This document shows positions 1 through 5,971 of a stretch of 5,971 bases of DNA, one piece after another. The first letter of the stretch is position 1, and each line of letters starts with the position of its first letter. The position numbers and the translations under genes were made by a program. Below the pieces are notes generated by a model, which did no database searches, had not been told where the DNA came from, and worked only from the letters and a program-made list of their open reading frames with translations. The stretch lies in contig JAKAAL010000297.1 in assembly GCA_021802375.1 (NCBI GenBank), positions 1-5,971 on the forward strand, given 5' to 3'. The stretch comes from Bacillota bacterium. GTDB taxonomy: Bacteria > Bacillota_E > Sulfobacillia > Sulfobacillales > Sulfobacillaceae.

Positions 1-378
1 CCGATCTCGCACCAGTTCGTCAACCGATTCGGCCTCTTGCGGCATAAAAGGAGGTGTTTTAGATTGAGATAAAACCTTCACTTGGGTCGGAACAATTTCC
101 ACCTCCCCAGAGCCAATTTCATGATTGACCATGCCCTCGGGCCTCTTTTGCACGGTACCGCTAATACTGACGACATATTCGGCGCGCAAACTATCTAGAA
201 AAGAAAATACCGGGCTTTGGGGTTCGACAACCACTTGAACAATTCCGCTGCGATCCCGGATGTCTACGAATATTAAGCCGCCGTGATCGCGACGGCGTTG
301 AACCCACCCAGCAATCGTCACTTCAGAACCCGCCAAAGACAGATCAACTTGGTTAGCCCACACGGTTCGAAAACTCAT
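1..378 (-). CDS. aspS: Aspartyl-tRNA synthetase, N-terminal part (runs off left edge)
   Basis: Class II aminoacyl-tRNA synthetase that joins aspartate to its tRNA in the cytoplasm. Only the first 126 codons are present and the frame is open to the window edge. They encode the N-terminal OB-fold anticodon-binding domain. The stretch GWVQRRRDHGGLIFVDIRDR at residues 24-43, followed by SGIVQVV, is the hallmark of bacterial AspRS. SGTVQKRPEG at residues 73-82 is the later strand and loop of the same fold. The visible part ends at VDELVRDR, just before where the family has its YRYLDLR motif, so the catalytic domain is outside. The ATG at 378 is preceded by a strong GGAGGAG with a 7-base spacer and overlaps the hisS stop in ATGA, which suggests coupled translation. 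His32 and Gly82 match the pattern I recall for nondiscriminating AspRS, which also charges tRNA-Asn; this is inferred, not shown. Identity is very secure. Confidence 0.96.
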   Translation of the reverse strand, partial: MSFRTVWANQVDLSLAGSEVTIAGWVQRRRDHGGLIFVDIRDRSGIVQVVVEPQSPVFSFLDSLRAEYVVSISGTVQKRPEGMVNHEIGSGEVEIVPTQVKVLSQSKTPPFMPQEAESVDELVRDR

Positions 379-1655
379 AAATTTGCTCCTCCATCGCTGT
401 TTTTTACTGGATTTCGCACCTGATTCAACAAATATCCGGCGAGGTCTTGGACTGCTACTAATTCCTGACGCCCGGCGGTAAGATCCTTAATTTGCACCAT
501 CGCCCGCTCCCATTCTTGGCCGCCGATGATCACCGTGAAACGGGCCGCCTTACCGGCCTCCCGCAATTGCGCCTTGAGACTGCGATTGAGCAAGTCGCAC
601 TCTGTCGCCAACCCGACACTGCGCAACTGTTCCCCCAACACTTGCGCCTGACTCTCGAATCCCGGCAAATGAGCAACATAAACAAGAGATACCGGATTGG
701 GTTCCAATCGGTTGCCGACCGCCGACAACATACGCTCAATGCCCATTCCGAACCCCACTGCTGGAGCACTAGGACCATCGAATTGACCGCTCAGCCCGTC
801 GTAACGACCACCCCCAAAGAGCGCAGTAGTCGGTCCCAGGCTTGGGTGTCCCACTTCAAACACTGTCCTAGTATAGTAATCGAGTCCGCGAACCAAGTAT
901 GGATCACGTCGGATAGACCGCCCGGCTCCCCCTACCTGCTCCATTACCGATTCAATATGAACACGGCAATCATCGCACCAGTAATCGGCTAAATCAGGGG
1001 CAGTTTGGCGAATTGCCACATCAATTTTACAATCTAACAGCCGCAACGGGTTCTTCTCTATCCGATTTTGACAATCCTGGCACAATTCTCCGCGCCTACC
1101 TGCGTAATATTCCACCAAAGCTTGGCGATAGCCGGGCCGGCACACCGAGCAGCCAATAGAGTTAATCCGCACTTCTGGATTTTCCAAACCCACCCGTTCC
1201 ACTACTCGACTCGCCAGCAAAATAATCTCGGCATCCGCTGTAGGTTGTTCTGACCCATATAATTCAGCACCGAATTGGGTGTGTTGACGATAACGTTCTG
1301 CCTGAGGGTGCTCTCGGCGGAACATCGGTCCCCAATACACCAATTTCAAAGGCCGCGGCCAATTATAGAGCCCGTTTTGAATATAGGCGCGAGCCACCGC
1401 AGCCGTTCCTTCGGGCCGTAAAGTCAAATCCACTCCCCCCGCATCAATAAATGAATATCGCTCATGTTGAACGATATCGGTAGCCTCACCGACACGAAAG
1501 AATACCGAGGTCTGTTCAAAAATCGGGGTTTCTATCAAGTCAAACCCATATTGCTGGGCAATGTCCAATGCTAAACGCCGCATTTTGTCATAACGCCAGG
1601 ACTCCGGTGGCAATATATCCTGGGTACCCTTAGGTCGTTGTAATTCAGGGTTCAT
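375..1655 (-). CDS. hisS: Histidyl-tRNA synthetase
   Basis: Class IIa synthetase that activates histidine with ATP and charges tRNA-His in the cytoplasm, normally as a homodimer. The 426-residue length is usual for the bacterial enzyme. The N-terminus RPKGTQDILP (7-16) is typical. TLRPEGTAAVARAY (78-91) and the motif 2 segment MFRREHPQAERYRQHTQFGA (111-130) form the ATP and histidine site. The histidine-specific segment LVRGLDYYTRTVFE (254-267) carries the catalytic arginine at 256. GGGRYDGL (281-288) and motif 3 GFGMGIERM (301-309) follow. The C-terminal part, from about 322, is the anticodon-binding domain. Residues 165-232 form an insertion with seven cysteines (169, 172, 192, 195, 209, 227, 230), three of them as CxxC pairs, perhaps a metal site. 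The ATG at 1655 has AGAGGAG ten bases upstream. The gene lies 36 bases after dtd and overlaps aspS by four bases. That gap is too short for a T-box leader. Confidence 0.98.
   Translation of the reverse strand: MNPELQRPKGTQDILPPESWRYDKMRRLALDIAQQYGFDLIETPIFEQTSVFFRVGEATDIVQHERYSFIDAGGVDLTLRPEGTAAVARAYIQNGLYNWPRPLKLVYWGPMFRREHPQAERYRQHTQFGAELYGSEQPTADAEIILLASRVVERVGLENPEVRINSIGCSVCRPGYRQALVEYYAGRRGELCQDCQNRIEKNPLRLLDCKIDVAIRQTAPDLADYWCDDCRVHIESVMEQVGGAGRSIRRDPYLVRGLDYYTRTVFEVGHPSLGPTTALFGGGRYDGLSGQFDGPSAPAVGFGMGIERMLSAVGNRLEPNPVSLVYVAHLPGFESQAQVLGEQLRSVGLATECDLLNRSLKAQLREAGKAARFTVIIGGQEWERAMVQIKDLTAGRQELVAVQDLAGYLLNQVRNPVKNSDGGANL
386..392 (-). promoter_or_regulatory. aspS ribosome binding site inside the hisS 3' end
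   Basis: On the minus strand the sequence reads GGAGGAG, seven bases before the aspS ATG. It lies inside the last codons of hisS and encodes part of the HisRS tail (DGGANL). Together with the ATGA stop/start overlap it points to coupled translation of the two synthetases while still allowing independent initiation on aspS. Confidence 0.8.
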
Positions 1656-1691
1656 TGCAAAATAACTCCTCTACTCGAAAGTTTTTTCCGC

Positions 1692-2129
1692 TCATGGCGT
1701 TTCCACCCAAAGCGTGACAGGTCCCCAATTCACTAAGCTCACGTCCATGTCGGCCCCAAATGTTCCCGATTCTACGGGTAAAATGCGCCGGCAACCACTG
1801 ATAAACCGCTGGTACAACGGTTCGGCCATCGCTGCCGGGGCGGCCAAGACAAAGTCCGGCCGGCGTCCCCGCCGCACTTCACCATACAAGGTAAACTGAG
1901 ACACCACTAAAAGTTGTCCGCCAATATCCCGAACATCATGTTGTAGTCGTCCTAAAGAATCATCAAAAATTCTCAAATGAACTATTTTTTCCACTAGCCA
2001 ATCGACATCCTTTATGGTGTCGCTTCTGGCAATCCCCAGGAATATCAGGAGTCCTGGTCCGATTTCCCCTACCGTATCCCCATCCACGGTTACCTTGGCC
2101 TGTTTCACCCTTTGCACCAAAGATCGCAT
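1692..2129 (-). CDS. dtd: D-aminoacyl-tRNA deacylase (DTD)
   Basis: Hydrolyses the ester bond between a D-amino acid (such as D-Tyr) and tRNA, recycling the tRNA and keeping D-residues out of proteins. DTD also clears glycine mischarged on tRNA-Ala in studied bacteria. It works as a cytoplasmic homodimer. The protein starts MRSLVQRVKQAKV, matching the family N-terminus. The active-site motif SQFTLYG lies at residues 77-83, and the Gly-cisPro chirality motif lies in NWGPVT (134-139), with Gly-Pro at 136-137. The length of 145 residues is normal. I chose the ATG at 2129 over an in-frame GTG at 2132 because it gives the family N-terminus and puts SQFT at the position I recall for the E. coli enzyme. 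Its first base is the last base of the rel stop (TGATG). No clear Shine-Dalgarno precedes either start, so translation probably depends on ribosomes finishing rel. Function is secure; the start is uncertain by one codon. Confidence 0.95.
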   Translation of the reverse strand: MRSLVQRVKQAKVTVDGDTVGEIGPGLLIFLGIARSDTIKDVDWLVEKIVHLRIFDDSLGRLQHDVRDIGGQLLVVSQFTLYGEVRRGRRPDFVLAAPAAMAEPLYQRFISGCRRILPVESGTFGADMDVSLVNWGPVTLWVETP

Positions 2130-2131
2130 CA
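2127..2131 (-). promoter_or_regulatory. TGATG stop/start overlap joining rel and dtd
   Basis: On the minus strand the rel stop TGA (2131-2129) and the dtd ATG (2129-2127) share one base. The preceding bases, within the last rel codons, lack a purine-rich Shine-Dalgarno. This is the pattern expected for termination-reinitiation. If the GTG at 2132 is used instead, the overlap becomes GTGA. Confidence 0.6.
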
Positions 2132-4279
2132 CACACGCTCATGGCTGACACGATCGACGCGTTGCACATAAGCCAGGTTTTCAAGACGACCGATAATCCG
2201 TGTCAATTGGGTGAGATTCTTAACCTCCAGGCGTACATTGACGACCGCGGTGCGGTCGCGAAAACCCCGGGCCTTCGCTGAAATAATGTTCGAATCGGCA
2301 ACCACGTTCGCAACATCAGCCAGGAGGCCCGCACGATCCCACGCATAAACGGCAAGTTCTACCGGATGTGGTGCCATTTCGGCCTCACGTTGATCCCAAC
2401 TCACTTCAATAATGCGTTCTGGATCTCGGCTCAATTCTTTCTCATTAGGACAGCCCAGACGATGAACCGACACGCCTCGACCACGAGTTAAATAGCCAAT
2501 AATCGGGTCGCCTGGTACCGGTTGGCAGCAACGTGCCAACCGGGTCAACATGCGACGTTGACCCCGGACTAATACTTCCGACCCCGGGTCCGCAACCACC
2601 GGTTTGGGTTTTTTCGGCACAGCGGGCGTCAACACCGGCGCCATTTGCCGGGTGACCTCTTCCTTTATTCGAGACACTGCTTGTACCGGATTGATACTGC
2701 CGTCGCTAATGCCAATGGCTAATTCATCGGGTGTACCCCAGCCCAATCGACGCACCGTATCCGCCATTCGATCCCCACTCAACTCTATAGACGCCCGCCG
2801 CAATTCACGGTCTAATATTTCCTGTCCTCGGGCCAGGTGTTCTTGTCGCCGTTCACGGCGCAACCATTGACGGATGCGTGTCTTCGCCTGGGACGTCCGA
2901 ACAATATTAAGCCAATCGGTGCTAGGGCCTGGTGACTTTCGGTTAACCAGTACTTCAACAATATCCCCGTTATCGAGTGCAGTTGCCAAAGGGACAATCC
3001 GCCCGTTTACCTTAGCTCCCACGCAATGGTTGCCAACATCGGTGTGGATACGGTAAGCAAAATCAATTGGGGTGGAACCGGCTGGCAAATCCAGCACATC
3101 CCCCTTGGGAGTAAACACAAAAACTTCGTCACTAAACAAATCCACTCGCAGCGTTTCCATAAATTCCCGAGCATCACGCATGTCCCGCTGCCATTCCAAA
3201 AGTTGCCTTAACCAAGAAAGTTTTTGTTCAAACTCACGGTCTTCCTTAGTGCCTTCTTTGTATCTCCAGTGGGCGGCAATTCCATATTCGGCGGTATGAT
3301 GCATCTCAAACGTTCGAATTTGTACCTCCAGTGGCTCTCCAGTTGGTCCGATGACCGTCGTGTGCAAACTCTGATAAAGATTGGATTTCGGCATGGCAAT
3401 GTAATCTTTAAACCTTCCCGGCACGGGTTTCCACAAAGAATGCACCAACCCCAATACCGCATAACAATCCTTGACAGATTCCACGGATACGCGGACCGCC
3501 ACCAAATCGTAAATTTCCCCAAAATCCTTACCTTGCTTAACCATTTTTTGATAGATGCTATATAAATGTTTGGCCCGCCCCGAGACTTCAAAGACCATCC
3601 CCATGGATTGAAGCCGCCGACTCAATTCCTGGGTAACCGCATCTACCGCCGCTTCCCGCTCCTGACGCTTCTTGGCCACCCGTTCTTTCATTTCTTGATA
3701 GGCGTGGGGTTGCAGATGCTGAAAAGCCAAATCTTCCAGTTCCCACTTAATCCGGAAAATCCCCAAACGATTAGCGAGTGGTGCATAAATGTCCATGGTC
3801 TCCCGGGCAATCCGCTGTACCCGGTCCGCCGTCAAATGTTTCAAGGTTCTCATGTTATGAAGCCTGTCCGCCAATTTAATGAGGATGACTCGGATGTCTT
3901 TAGCCATGGCAAGCAACATCTTGCGAAGATTTTCCGCCTGTTCCTCTTCGCGGGTACGGACTTCCAATCGGTCTAATTTGGTAACCCCATCCACTAGTTG
4001 CGCCACTTCGCTGCCAAAGCGGGCTTCGAGATCTGACAAAGTATAGGAAGTATCCTCGACTACATCATGCAGCAACGCTGCGATGATGGTCGGGGCATCC
4101 ATTTTTAATTCGGCTAAAATTGAAGCGACGGCCAGGGGATGTGCTACGTAGGGGTCGCCGGAAGCACGGCTTTGACCTTGATGGGCCGAAACCGCGAAGT
4201 GAATTGCATCCGCAATCTGTTGGGCTTCCGGGGAGCCGGGTTCAAAACCCAATTGCTCCACCATTTCCAATTCGGTCAT
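2129..4279 (-). CDS. rel: Bifunctional (p)ppGpp synthetase/hydrolase, long RSH type (Rel)
   Basis: Stringent-response enzyme that makes (p)ppGpp from ATP and GDP or GTP when ribosomes hold uncharged tRNA, and also degrades it. Residues are counted from the ATG at 4279 (716 residues, normal for long RSH proteins). The HD hydrolase domain looks intact: His47 in the AHPLAV stretch, HDVVED at 71-76, and LADRLHNM at 137-144. The synthetase domain has GRFKDYIAMPKSNLYQSLHT at 288-307 and LEVQIRT at 317-323. The RFKD signature (289-292) is the RxKD form of bifunctional enzymes, not the ExDD form of synthetase-only RelA. A TGS domain spans about 383-444 (DEVFVFTPKGDVLDLPAGST). A Cys-Cys/His/Cys zinc-finger-type region has residues 584, 585, 606 and 610. 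An ACT domain ends the protein (about 638-709). A GTG at 4312 would add 11 residues but lacks a Shine-Dalgarno, and another ATG lies at 4285. The gene follows apt and overlaps dtd. It may also be named relA. Confidence 0.96.
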   Translation of the reverse strand: MTELEMVEQLGFEPGSPEAQQIADAIHFAVSAHQGQSRASGDPYVAHPLAVASILAELKMDAPTIIAALLHDVVEDTSYTLSDLEARFGSEVAQLVDGVTKLDRLEVRTREEEQAENLRKMLLAMAKDIRVILIKLADRLHNMRTLKHLTADRVQRIARETMDIYAPLANRLGIFRIKWELEDLAFQHLQPHAYQEMKERVAKKRQEREAAVDAVTQELSRRLQSMGMVFEVSGRAKHLYSIYQKMVKQGKDFGEIYDLVAVRVSVESVKDCYAVLGLVHSLWKPVPGRFKDYIAMPKSNLYQSLHTTVIGPTGEPLEVQIRTFEMHHTAEYGIAAHWRYKEGTKEDREFEQKLSWLRQLLEWQRDMRDAREFMETLRVDLFSDEVFVFTPKGDVLDLPAGSTPIDFAYRIHTDVGNHCVGAKVNGRIVPLATALDNGDIVEVLVNRKSPGPSTDWLNIVRTSQAKTRIRQWLRRERRQEHLARGQEILDRELRRASIELSGDRMADTVRRLGWGTPDELAIGISDGSINPVQAVSRIKEEVTRQMAPVLTPAVPKKPKPVVADPGSEVLVRGQRRMLTRLARCCQPVPGDPIIGYLTRGRGVSVHRLGCPNEKELSRDPERIIEVSWDQREAEMAPHPVELAVYAWDRAGLLADVANVVADSNIISAKARGFRDRTAVVNVRLEVKNLTQLTRIIGRLENLAYVQRVDRVSHERV

Positions 4280-4284
4280 GCCCA

Positions 4285-4290
4285 TCCCCC
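4285..4290 (-). promoter_or_regulatory. Probable rel ribosome binding site, deciding the start
   Basis: The minus strand reads GGGGGA, then five bases, then the ATG at 4279. This is the only purine-rich run correctly spaced for any candidate rel start. The GTG at 4312 directly abuts the apt stop and has a T-rich upstream sequence. The ATG at 4285 would start inside this run. The match to a consensus Shine-Dalgarno is imperfect. Confidence 0.5.
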
Positions 4291-4312
4291 ATTTCTGATG
4301 ACAATACACCAC

Positions 4313-4831
4313 TTACAAAACTAAAAGACTCATAACCTCGGCGGTCCTCAGGTCCAACTTGTCACGCCCACCAAGCGCTTTAAGTTCAATTAAAAAAGCA
4401 TAGCCCACTACATCGGCCGACAATCGTTGCGCCAGACGCGCACAAGCTGCGACCGTGCCTCCGGTCGCTAACACATCATCCACCACCACGACTCGTTTTT
4501 TCGCAAGCGGTACCGTGGCCTCGATCTCAAGTTGGTTGTCCCCATATTCTAGCGAATATGCTTCGCGGAGAATAGGGCGAGGCAGTTTTCCCGGTTTGCG
4601 AACCGGCACCAACCCTATATTGAGACGATCTGCCAAAGGAGATGCGATGAGAAAGCCACGAGCTTCGGGAGCCAGTAAGGCATCGGCCCCCGTTTCCTTT
4701 AATAGGGCTTCCATGCCGTCCAACACCTCGTGCCAAGCGTCAGGATCGCTCATCACCGGCAACACGTCTCGAAACAGAACTCCCGGTGCCGGAAAATCTG
4801 GTACTTCGCGCAATAATTCAGTCCAGGCCAT
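4313..4831 (-). CDS. apt: Adenine phosphoribosyltransferase
   Basis: Purine-salvage enzyme that converts adenine and PRPP to AMP and pyrophosphate in the cytoplasm. The 172-residue protein is of family length. It opens with ELLREVPDFPAPGVLFRDVL (5-24), the conserved APT N-terminus. APEARGF (54-60) contributes to the active site, VRKPGKLPR (77-85) is the family's flexible-loop region, and SLEYGDNQLEIE (93-104) carries the conserved LEYG. The PRPP-binding motif VVVVDDVLATGGT lies at 114-126, and LGGRDKL (153-159) is a typical C-terminal APT segment. The ATG at 4831 is preceded by GGGGAG with a 6-base spacer. The gene lies 27 bases after recJ and just before rel, an arrangement common in Bacillota. 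(p)ppGpp is known to inhibit some purine phosphoribosyltransferases, so the neighbourhood with rel may be functional; this is inference. A hypoxanthine or xanthine enzyme is unlikely given the APT-specific N-terminus. Confidence 0.96.
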   Translation of the reverse strand: MAWTELLREVPDFPAPGVLFRDVLPVMSDPDAWHEVLDGMEALLKETGADALLAPEARGFLIASPLADRLNIGLVPVRKPGKLPRPILREAYSLEYGDNQLEIEATVPLAKKRVVVVDDVLATGGTVAACARLAQRLSADVVGYAFLIELKALGGRDKLDLRTAEVMSLLVL

Positions 4832-4858
4832 ACAGTTCTCCCCACTTTAACGTTTTGT

Positions 4859-5971
4859 TTAGCGAACTTTGTCTCCTACTGTCGCTTTACTCAAATTTTC
4901 CCACTCTGTGACCGGATATGGTCTGCAATTTTGGTAGTCTTGCCATAGAATTTGCGCATTGCAATATTGGACGCTGTCATCCAGAGAGACTTTTGTCGAC
5001 TCGTCCGATCTTGCGTCCAACCCCAGCTCGCGAAATACGGCACGACCTACCATAAAAGGCGACACACCTTGCTTCCAACGCCGCCAATGACGTGCCAGCC
5101 TGTCTCGACTCGGAACCATTTTCACCATATGTCGTTCTACGGTGCGGCGGTCGGCTTTGGGATCCACCCACATCACGCCATTTGGAACCAGCAAGGCTGC
5201 CGCCGCGGATAGCCACCCGCGAGATGGAGGATGTACATCCCATACCACATGGTCAGCCCATCCAAAAAGTCTGGGCCAGGGTTGCCATACATCTACGGAA
5301 AGACGCATTAATTGACCTCGTTTGGCCCGTTCCCAAGTAAGATGATTATCACCAATCCACTGTGACGGCCAATCGGCACGGGTATCCGACACCATGATAA
5401 TAATGCGTCCTGTAAGAAAATTGGGTGCCGGTTGCCATTGCACCTTGTCGATGCTGCCCAGCGCCCATGGTGTAACAATATCGTCCACCAGCCATTGGGG
5501 CCGGGTTCGGCCACGAAAGCTGTTCCAAGCCAACTTGGCCACGACGCGGGTACCTGTCATCGATGAAAAAATGCCAGCCATATCTCCCCGACCAAAGGCC
5601 ACCGCCTTTATGTCATGATCCTGAAACGTCAGAGCCAAATGCTGGTTTTCCTTGCCCATCGTCCACACATCGCTAACAACTCCGTTCAGCATCAGCCGGG
5701 GCCGTTCAAAGCCATGGCCAAACGGCTCAAGTCGGCTTAACTCTGCCACCACCCGTTTGTTTATCCGGGTTGCTGGACCTTCCCAATCTAGAATCGGCCC
5801 CTGGCGCAACTGTTTTAACGCTGAAGTAGGGAAGTCCTCCGACAGCAAGTTGCTAAGCACCACCGGGTCTTGCCGCAGCAGACTAAAGCCAGCCGCCCCC
5901 TGGTGGCCCCCCAATTTGGAAAACCGATCCGCATGCCGACGCATATGGTGCAACAGATGAAGTCCGTCGAT
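4859..5971 (-). CDS. recJ: Single-stranded-DNA-specific exonuclease RecJ, C-terminal part (runs off right edge)
   Basis: RecJ is a 5'-3' exonuclease on single-stranded DNA used in recombination and repair. The last 370 residues are visible; the DHH catalytic domain is off the right edge. Residues are counted from the window edge. The visible part opens in the DHHA1 domain: DGLHLLHHMRRHADRFSKLG leads into the GGH motif (21-23) and AAGFSL. LEPFGHGFERPRL (81-93) and HLALTFQDHDIKAVAFGRGD (111-130) belong to the OB-type domain, closing with RPQWLVDDI (157-165), a counterpart of the family's pQL..D segment. From about 180 to the end lies an extension like that of Bacillota RecJ proteins, with VWDVHPPS, VPSRDRL and VFRELGLD as recognisable anchors. 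In-frame TTG and ATG codons near the edge are internal, because the reading frame and family match continue past them. The extension is strikingly rich in tryptophan. The GxGNPxP motif of most RecJ is changed to GHGFERP. Confidence 0.9.
   Translation of the reverse strand: MDGLHLLHHMRRHADRFSKLGGHQGAAGFSLLRQDPVVLSNLLSEDFPTSALKQLRQGPILDWEGPATRINKRVVAELSRLEPFGHGFERPRLMLNGVVSDVWTMGKENQHLALTFQDHDIKAVAFGRGDMAGIFSSMTGTRVVAKLAWNSFRGRTRPQWLVDDIVTPWALGSIDKVQWQPAPNFLTGRIIIMVSDTRADWPSQWIGDNHLTWERAKRGQLMRLSVDVWQPWPRLFGWADHVVWDVHPPSRGWLSAAAALLVPNGVMWVDPKADRRTVERHMVKMVPSRDRLARHWRRWKQGVSPFMVGRAVFRELGLDARSDESTKVSLDDSVQYCNAQILWQDYQNCRPYPVTEWENLSKATVGDKVR

Noticed and set aside
492..992. 166-codon open frame on the plus strand
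   Set aside because: It lies wholly antisense to hisS, shows no family resemblance, and hisS is unmistakable.
1656..1691. Terminator or hairpin between dtd and hisS
   Set aside because: The gap has an A-rich run on the transcribed strand but no inverted repeat ahead of a U-run.
3208..3591. 127-codon open frame on the minus strand inside rel
   Set aside because: It is a different frame of the rel synthetase and TGS coding region, whose motifs are all in the rel frame.
3566..3976. 136-codon open frame on the plus strand
   Set aside because: It is antisense to the conserved hydrolase and synthetase region of rel; its protein looks like a translated shadow with no recognisable domain.
4455..4850. 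131-codon open frame on the plus strand opposite apt
   Set aside because: Its Ser/Arg-rich composition is what the complement of the apt gene gives; no start signal or family match.
4832..4858. AACGTT palindrome in the recJ-apt gap as an operator
   Set aside because: Six bases of symmetry in a 27-base gap are expected by chance, and no promoter elements accompany it.
5951..5953. TTG as a start for a separate 364-residue gene
   Set aside because: The frame is open to the window edge, and the six codons before it continue the RecJ DHHA1 motif, so this is an internal codon of a partial recJ.
5652..5960. 102-codon open frame on the plus strand near the right edge
   Set aside because: It is antisense to the DHHA1 and OB regions of recJ, which are well supported.

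Overview
The window is a tight, single-strand block of housekeeping genes. All six genes are read on the minus strand, so transcription runs from the right edge to the left edge. In that order they are: recJ (3' part only), apt, rel (bifunctional RelA/SpoT type), dtd, hisS and aspS (5' part only). No tRNA, rRNA, mobile element, CRISPR array, terminator or long intergenic region is visible. The longest untranslated gap is 36 bases.

The order recJ-apt-rel-dtd-hisS-aspS is a well-known chromosomal arrangement in Bacillota (Firmicutes). The protein features fit that group: a single full-length Rel carrying both hydrolase and synthetase signatures, a HisRS with the cysteine-containing insertion seen in many clostridial-type enzymes, and a RecJ with the long C-terminal extension typical of Bacillota. 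Base composition is roughly balanced. The Trp-rich, diverged RecJ tail suggests a deep-branching lineage, perhaps Sulfobacillus-like, but that genus is an impression and not something the sequence proves.

Layout on the minus strand: recJ ends at 4859. After 27 bases comes apt (4831-4313). After a further 33 bases comes rel (4279-2129, if the start with a Shine-Dalgarno is right). The rel stop overlaps the dtd start in a TGATG (dtd 2129-1692). After 36 bases comes hisS (1655-375), whose stop overlaps the aspS start in ATGA (aspS 378 to beyond position 1). The spacing strongly suggests one operon that enters and leaves the window, with translational coupling at two junctions.

The genes share themes. 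RecJ repairs DNA. Apt salvages adenine to AMP. Rel makes and destroys (p)ppGpp in response to uncharged tRNA. Dtd removes D-amino acids from mischarged tRNA. HisRS and AspRS charge tRNA. The block therefore links tRNA charging, its proofreading, and the alarm raised when charging fails.

I found no undescribed system here. The points most worth a second look are a nondiscriminating-type signature in the AspRS anticodon-binding domain, an unusually tryptophan-rich RecJ C-terminus, and the absence of room for a T-box leader directly upstream of hisS.
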